Below, one piece after another: positions 6,240 through 9,621 of a stretch of 9,621 bases of DNA. Origin of the DNA: Thermoanaerobaculia bacterium. GTDB taxonomy: Bacteria > Acidobacteriota > Thermoanaerobaculia > Multivoradales > UBA5704. The stretch lies in NCBI GenBank assembly GCA_025937035.1, contig JAICSG010000094.1:1-9621 (forward strand). The letters are read 5' to 3'. A model generated the notes under the pieces. It ran no database searches. It worked only from the letters and a program-made list of their open reading frames with translations, and had not been told where the DNA came from. The position numbers were made by a program, and so were the translations under genes. The first letter of the stretch is position 1. Each line of letters starts with the position of its first letter.

Positions 6240-7019
6240 ATGCGCTGGCTGCGGGATCTGGTCTGCAAGACCTTCGTCATCGCCGAGCTCGAGGTGCTCC
6301 GGCTGCGGCACGACTACACCGAGGTGATCACCCGCGGGGTGCAGCCGGTGCTCTGGCTGCTCCTCTTCGGCGAGGTCTTCTCGCGCGCCCGGGCCATCCC
6401 CACCGGCGGCGTCCCCTATCTCGACTTCATGGCGCCGGGCATCCTCGCCCAGAGCGTGCTGTTCGTGGCCATCTTCTACGGCATCGGCATCATCTGGGAG
6501 CGCGACCTCGGGCTCACCAACAAGCTCCTGGTCAGCCCCACGCCGCGCGCCGCGCTGGTGCTGGGCAAGGCGGTGTCGGCGGGGGTGCGGGCGCTGCCCC
6601 AGGTGGTGGTGATCTTCGTCCTCGCCACCCTCCTGGGCGTCAGGATGCGCTGGAGCCCGCTCTCCCTGCTCGGCCTGATCGCCGCCGCCTTCACCGGCGC
6701 CGCCCTGTTCTCGACCTTCTCCCTGATCATCGCCTGCCTGGTGAAGACGCGCGAGCGCTTCATGGGGATCGGCCAGTTGATGACCATGCCCCTGTTCTTC
6801 GCCAGCAACGCCATCTATCCCATCTCGATGATGCCCGTCTGGCTGCGCTGGATCTCCCGGGTCAACCCCCTCACCTACGAGGTGGACGCCCTCCGCTCGC
6901 TGATGGTCGCCGGCACCGCCAGCGCCTTCGGCCTGGGGCTCGACTTCGCGGTCCTGCTGGCCTGGACCGTGGTGCTCGTCGCCCTCGGCGCGAAGCTCTA
7001 TCCGCGGGTGGTGACGTAG
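6240..7019 (+). CDS. ABC-2 type transporter permease, DrrB-like
   Basis: The 259-residue product has about six membrane segments (roughly 34-48, 62-86, 117-134, 141-168, 176-197 and 232-254). It carries family features: an amphipathic N-terminal helix, WERDLGLTNKLLVSPTPR (86-103) after the second segment, and NPLTYEVDALRSLM (209-222) before the last segment. This is the membrane half of the exporter, paired with the ATPase encoded directly upstream. The ATG at 6240 follows the upstream TAG by 6 bases, and the AGGGG overlapping that stop can act as a ribosome site, so the two are translationally coupled. One permease implies a dimer with two ATPase copies. Confidence 0.94.
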   Translation: MRWLRDLVCKTFVIAELEVLRLRHDYTEVITRGVQPVLWLLLFGEVFSRARAIPTGGVPYLDFMAPGILAQSVLFVAIFYGIGIIWERDLGLTNKLLVSPTPRAALVLGKAVSAGVRALPQVVVIFVLATLLGVRMRWSPLSLLGLIAAAFTGAALFSTFSLIIACLVKTRERFMGIGQLMTMPLFFASNAIYPISMMPVWLRWISRVNPLTYEVDALRSLMVAGTASAFGLGLDFAVLLAWTVVLVALGAKLYPRVVT

Positions 7020-7039
7020 GCGGGCGAAAGGACTAGGAT
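7011..7039 (+). promoter_or_regulatory. Possible sigma-70-type promoter before the small secreted protein gene
   Basis: GTGACG (7011-7016, four of six against TTGACA) and TAGGAT (7034-7039, four of six against TATAAT) are separated by 17 bases. Transcription would begin near 7046, just before the AAAGGAG ribosome site at 7046-7052. Both hexamers are imperfect, and readthrough from the exporter genes is an alternative. Confidence 0.25.
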
Positions 7040-7057
7040 GGGCTGAAAGGAGAATCG

Positions 7058-7435
7058 ATGAGCTTCAGACGCCACGTTCTCTTCCTCGTTCTGCTGGCCG
7101 TCCTCGCCGACGCCGCCTACGCGGCGGGAGGAGGCGTCGAGGGCCAGGTCCAGGACACCCAGGGGAAGCCTCTGCCAGGGGCCACGATCGCGCTGCTCGC
7201 CGCCGGAGGCAAGGGAAACCAGAATCAGACCACGGACGCACAGGGCAACTTCCACTTCGACGGGCTCACCTCGGGCGTCTACACCGTGACCGTCACTCTG
7301 GAAGGCTACGCGCCGGTCACCTGCCCCGGAAGCCGCCTCTTCGCCGGCCTCACTCGCCGCCTTGAGATCAAGCTGGCGCCCACCGGCGGCACCGCGGCCT
7401 CCTCCTGCGTCCCGGCCGCCGAGCCGGGGAGCTGA
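7058..7435 (+). CDS. Small secreted protein with one carboxypeptidase-regulatory-like (CarboxypepD_reg) domain
   Basis: The 125-residue product begins with a clear signal peptide (MSFRRH, hydrophobic core, likely cleavage after AYA at residue 22). The mature part is a single Ig-like beta-sandwich of the carboxypeptidase regulatory type: GGVEGQVQDTQGKPLPGATI (25-44), then TTDAQGNFHFDGLTSGVYTV (58-77) and VTLEGYAP (79-86). This domain is usually the N-terminal module of TonB-dependent receptors or part of large surface proteins; here it stands alone. Two cysteines (89 and 117) in the mature part could form a disulfide. The start has AAAGGAG at 7046-7052, five bases before the ATG. The gene lies 38 bases after the permease stop, and the 59-base gap to the next start is largely a repeat element. 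A binding or structural role outside the cytoplasm is likely, but the partner is unknown. Confidence 0.85.
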   Translation: MSFRRHVLFLVLLAVLADAAYAAGGGVEGQVQDTQGKPLPGATIALLAAGGKGNQNQTTDAQGNFHFDGLTSGVYTVTVTLEGYAPVTCPGSRLFAGLTRRLEIKLAPTGGTAASSCVPAAEPGS

Positions 7436-7442
7436 AGAAGAA

Positions 7443-7527
7443 CACGGACGGACACGGACCTTTCACGGACGATCACGGACTTCGAGGATCTCCTGTGTCA
7501 GTCCGTGCTCGTTCGTGGGTGTCCGTG
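7443..7527. repeat. Phased CACGGAC heptamer dyad element
   Basis: Four exact CACGGAC copies start at 7443, 7453, 7464 and 7474. Three inverted copies follow at 7501 (GTCCGTG), 7511 (GTTCGTG, one change) and 7521 (GTCCGTG). Spacers are 3, 4 and 3 bases, then 3 and 3. The whole is a near-symmetric dyad centred near 7485, with a roughly one-helical-turn period. In RNA the arms could form a long imperfect hairpin, with the one change giving a G-U pair. The apical part holds GAGGA (7484-7488), the ribosome site of the following gene, whose GTG start at 7495 lies inside the element. It resembles heptamer-rich interspersed repeats seen between genes in many environmental genomes, though this family resemblance is from memory. 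Confidence 0.8.
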
Positions 7528-8892
7528 GCCTTTCTGGCTCTGCTCGCCGGATGCTCGGGCGCGCGGGTTCAGGCGCCTCCGGTGCCCTTGCCCGCCCCGC
7601 CGCCGGCCGAGGCGGGCAGGGCGTCGTTCTTCTTCCCCGTCGAGATCCCCCTCGCCGAGGTGCGGCGGATCGTCGAGGAGAGCCTGCCGCCGCGGGTGAG
7701 CGACGAACGGAAGCAGGAGATCTCCAGCGCCCTCCAGGACGACTACTACCGCTACGACCTGGAGCGCGGGCCGGTGGAGGCCGGTTTCACCGGCGGCCGT
7801 CTCACCTTCTCCTTCCCGGTGCGGGGGAGCCTGACGGTCGGCGGCAAGATCGCCGGGCTCCCCGTCCACGAGACGGTCGACGTCGCCGGCCGCGTGCGGG
7901 GGACCGCCTCGCCCGCGATCACCCCCGACTGGCGACCCGATCCACAACCCACCGCCTGGATCGAGCTCGACCGCGCCGACCTCCAGGTGCTCGGCGCCTT
8001 CTCCATCAGCGTCCGGAGCTTCCTCGAAGAGCGGCTCAACCCCATCCTCGACCAGGAGCTGAAGCGGGCGGCCGGCCGCCTGCTGGCCGATCTCGCCCTG
8101 CGCCGGAAGGCCGAGGAGGCCTGGCGCTCCCTCCACGTGGCCCGCCGGGCCGTGAAAGATGAAAACCTCTGGATCCGCTTCCAGCCGCTGGAGCTCTCCC
8201 TCGCCAGGGTCACCCTGAAGGACGGCGGGCTCCACACCGGCATCGGCATCGCCGGCCAGCTCTCCCTCTCCCTGGGCCCGGCCATCCCGCCCCCGGCGGT
8301 CACCCTCCTGCCGCCCCTGCGCATGGATTCCGAAAAAGCGGCCGAGCGGGGCGGCGGCTTCGATCTGGAGACACCGGTCCAGGCCACCCCCGGGGAGCTG
8401 TCGCGCTGGACCGACCGGACCCTGCGGGGGCAGCGCTTCCGCCTCGCCCGCGACCGGGAGATGGAGATCACCGGCGCCGGCCTCGGGGTGGATGGCGACC
8501 GCATGGTGCTGTCGATCGACTTCCAGACCGGGGGGCGGGACGGCCGGCTGGTGCTCCGCGGCCGCCCCGCGATCGATCCCGGAACGAGCGTGCTCCGCCT
8601 GGCCGACCTCCAGTACGACCTCGCCTCCGGAGGCCTCTTCCTGCGGATGGCCGACCGCCTCCACCGCGCCGAGATCCTGGAGCGGCTCCAGAAGTCAGCC
8701 CATCTGGACCTCGCCCCCCTTCTCGGCCAGGCGGAGACCGGCACCGCCCGCGCCGTCCAGGGGCTCTTCCCGCCGGGGCTCCACGGGGAGGTGAGGATCG
8801 AGCCCGTCCGCATCCTCGGAGTCGGCGTCTCCGGGGGCGCCGTCTGGGCCCGCTGCCGGATGACCGGGACCATCTCGCCGCTGGCGCGGTAG
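7495..8892 (+). CDS. DUF4403-type lipoprotein
   Basis: The 465-residue product starts with a lipoprotein signal peptide and lipobox L17-A18-G19-C20; Ser21 at the +2 position would favour the outer membrane in a diderm. A Pro/Ala-rich linker (27-40) leads to a periplasmic domain that fits DUF4403. It has an N-terminal strand-helix FFFPVEIPLAEVRRIVEESL (45-64), a central amphipathic strand region with LSLSLGPAIPPPAVTLLPPL, and a C-terminal half with LADLQYDL and GEVRIEPVRILGVGVSGGAV. Biochemical function of the family is not established; alternating amphipathic strands would suit a lipid- or envelope-binding role, which is inference. The GTG at 7495 has GAGGA at 7484-7488. The first 11 codons lie in the heptamer repeat element, so the signal peptide's N-region is repeat-derived. 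Later starts would lose the basic N-region. It ends 87 bases before the metallopeptidase gene. Confidence 0.8.
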   Translation: MSVRARSWVSVAFLALLAGCSGARVQAPPVPLPAPPPAEAGRASFFFPVEIPLAEVRRIVEESLPPRVSDERKQEISSALQDDYYRYDLERGPVEAGFTGGRLTFSFPVRGSLTVGGKIAGLPVHETVDVAGRVRGTASPAITPDWRPDPQPTAWIELDRADLQVLGAFSISVRSFLEERLNPILDQELKRAAGRLLADLALRRKAEEAWRSLHVARRAVKDENLWIRFQPLELSLARVTLKDGGLHTGIGIAGQLSLSLGPAIPPPAVTLLPPLRMDSEKAAERGGGFDLETPVQATPGELSRWTDRTLRGQRFRLARDREMEITGAGLGVDGDRMVLSIDFQTGGRDGRLVLRGRPAIDPGTSVLRLADLQYDLASGGLFLRMADRLHRAEILERLQKSAHLDLAPLLGQAETGTARAVQGLFPPGLHGEVRIEPVRILGVGVSGGAVWARCRMTGTISPLAR

Positions 8893-8898
8893 AGCAGT

Positions 8899-8915
8899 CA
8901 CAGCCCAAGGGTGTG
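8899..8915 (+). other. Weak imperfect hairpin after the lipoprotein gene
   Basis: CACA-G-CCC-AA-GGG-TGTG forms a short stem with one bulged G and a very tight loop, seven bases after the lipoprotein stop. There is no U-run. It may mark a transcript end but is weak. The rest of the 87-base gap shows only the strong ribosome site GGAGG at 8969-8973 and a TATGCT at 8948-8953 without a good -35. Confidence 0.2.
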
Positions 8916-8979
8916 AAGCGGGCGGGAGGGCTGGCCTCGTCCTTGCTTATGCTCCCCGCCGAGAGAGAGGAGGAAGGAT

Positions 8980-9393
8980 ATGCGCTGGACACCAGGTGGA
9001 CCTAGTGGAGATCTCGAGGATCGGCGGGGGAGCTCCGGGGGCGGCGGTCTCGGCATCGGCGGCGTTCCCATCGGCATCGGCGGCTTCATCGTGCTGCTCC
9101 TGCTGAGCCTCGTCTTCCATCGCAACTTCTTCGCCCTGCTTGGCGGCGGGGCCCCGGCCGGCGCTCCCGCGGGGCAGACGGCGCCGGTGAATTCCTCTCC
9201 CGAGGAGGACAAGGAGGTCAAGTTCGTCTCCTTCGTCCTCGACGATGTCCAGAACACCTGGACCCAGATCTTCGCCCAGAACGGCCAGCAGTACCGGCAC
9301 GCCAAGCTCGTCCTCTTCCGGGACGTGATCCAATCCGGCTGCGGCACCGCGCAGACGCAGATGGGGCCCTTCTACTGCCCGGCCGACGAGTAG
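8980..9393 (+). CDS. Neutral zinc metallopeptidase (YpfJ/PF04228-like), N-terminal part ended by in-frame TAG
   Basis: This 137-residue frame is the N-terminal part of the YpfJ-type zinc metallopeptidase family. It has the characteristic start (MRW, then DLEDRRG and a glycine-rich GGGGLGIGG stretch, residues 1-28), one membrane segment (about 33-47), a low-complexity Gly/Ala/Pro linker (55-70), and the conserved region FVSFVLDDVQNTWTQIF (82-98). It then has LVLFRDVIQSGCG (110-122) and GPFYCPADE (129-137), with Cys121 and Cys133 conserved in the family. It stops at TAG (9391-9393), where relatives continue directly with a basic or polar residue and VYIDL. The zinc site lies after the stop, so the product as read would be an inactive membrane-anchored fragment. 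The ATG has GGAGG at 8969-8973, spaced 6 bases, so expression signals look healthy. A point nonsense mutation, a base-call error (AAG or CAG to TAG) or readthrough are the alternatives. Confidence 0.88.
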   Translation: MRWTPGGPSGDLEDRRGSSGGGGLGIGGVPIGIGGFIVLLLLSLVFHRNFFALLGGGAPAGAPAGQTAPVNSSPEEDKEVKFVSFVLDDVQNTWTQIFAQNGQQYRHAKLVLFRDVIQSGCGTAQTQMGPFYCPADE

Positions 9394-9621
9394 GTCTACA
9401 TCGACCTCGGCTTCTACAAGGAGCTGAAGGACCGCTTCGGCGCCTCGGGAGACTTCGCGGAGGCCTACGTCATCGCCCACGAGTTCGGCCATCATGTGCA
9501 GGGCCTGCTCGGCTACGCGGCGCGCGCCGAGCGCATGCCCGACAAGCGTGACGCCTCGATCCGCCTCGAGCTCCAGGCCGACTGTCTCGCCGGCGTCTGG
9601 GGGCACTACGGCGCCGAGCGC
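9394..9621 (+). pseudogene. Catalytic part of the interrupted zinc metallopeptidase, in frame after TAG, 3'-truncated by the window
   Basis: The 76 codons after the TAG are in the same frame and open to the window edge. They read as the catalytic half of the same peptidase: [11 protein letters not shown] directly after the stop, [20 protein letters not shown] with the HExxH zinc motif (HEFGH), then [14 protein letters not shown], whose Glu is the expected third zinc ligand. No residue is lost across the stop and no frame change is needed. There is no ribosome site or credible start just after the TAG, so it would not be made as a separate protein. I call it a nonsense-interrupted gene, with sequencing error as the main alternative. 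Confidence 0.75.

Noticed and set aside
4893..6311. Minus-strand open frame spanning rlmN and the exporter ATPase, 472 codons
   Set aside because: It overlaps two well-identified genes in other frames and shows no domain; it is a GC-bias shadow.
7443..7480. CRISPR-like direct repeats
   Set aside because: Units are 7 bases with 3-4 base spacers, followed by inverted copies; this is far from CRISPR repeat and spacer lengths and no cas gene is present.
7498..8664. Long open frame antisense to the DUF4403 lipoprotein, 388 codons
   Set aside because: Composition is biased and domainless, and the sense strand encodes a lipoprotein with signal peptide and family motifs.
9391..9393. Pyrrolysine or genome-wide amber recoding at the metallopeptidase TAG
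   Set aside because: TAG ends five other genes in this window, the family does not use pyrrolysine here, and a one-base change from Lys or Gln is simpler. Kept only as a remote option.

Overview
The window is GC-rich (roughly two thirds G+C by eye), densely coding and bacterial. It carries nine complete or edge-truncated genes plus one gene split by a nonsense codon, with no RNA gene, insertion sequence or CRISPR array. No stretch over 300 bases lacks a gene. The gene set fits a free-living, respiring, diderm-type bacterium: a large secreted BNR/sortilin-like beta-propeller protein, a periplasmic di-heme cytochrome, a lipoprotein, and RlmN. An Acidobacteriota-like or similar high-GC soil or sediment lineage is my best guess from family composition, but nothing here fixes the taxon.

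Layout. Bases 1-1836 are the 3' part of a BNR/Asp-box beta-propeller protein whose start lies upstream of the window. A 96-base gap with a sigma-54-like promoter match and nested inverted repeats leads to a small GlsB/YeaQ-type membrane protein (1933-2178). This converges, 2 bases apart, on a minus-strand SDR oxidoreductase (2181-2897) that lacks the catalytic tyrosine. A 151-base divergent gap with a short dyad separates the SDR gene from a secreted di-heme c-type cytochrome of the DHOR/MauG-like group (3049-4263). That gene converges, 6 bases apart, on minus-strand rlmN (4270-5379). RlmN diverges from a DrrA/DrrB-like ABC exporter pair (5415-6233, 6240-7019), across a gap too short and too poor in purines for ordinary Shine-Dalgarno sites. 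The plus strand continues with a small secreted carboxypeptidase-regulatory-like domain protein (7058-7435), a DUF4403-type lipoprotein (7495-8892), and a YpfJ-like neutral zinc metallopeptidase (8980 to the window edge).

Most notable points. (1) The zinc metallopeptidase frame is interrupted by a single in-frame TAG at 9391-9393. The frame stays open after it, with an intact HExxH motif, and TAG is an ordinary stop for five other genes here. (2) An 85-base element of four CACGGAC heptamers followed by three inverted copies, phased at 10-11 bases, fills the gap before the lipoprotein gene. It runs into that gene, supplying its GTG start and the first half of its signal peptide. (3) The SDR has an otherwise recognisable fold but Ala where the YxxxK tyrosine should be.

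Functionally the genes look like mostly independent housekeeping and cell-envelope units rather than one pathway. The only clear operon is the ABC exporter pair. I did not find a convincing new multi-gene system.
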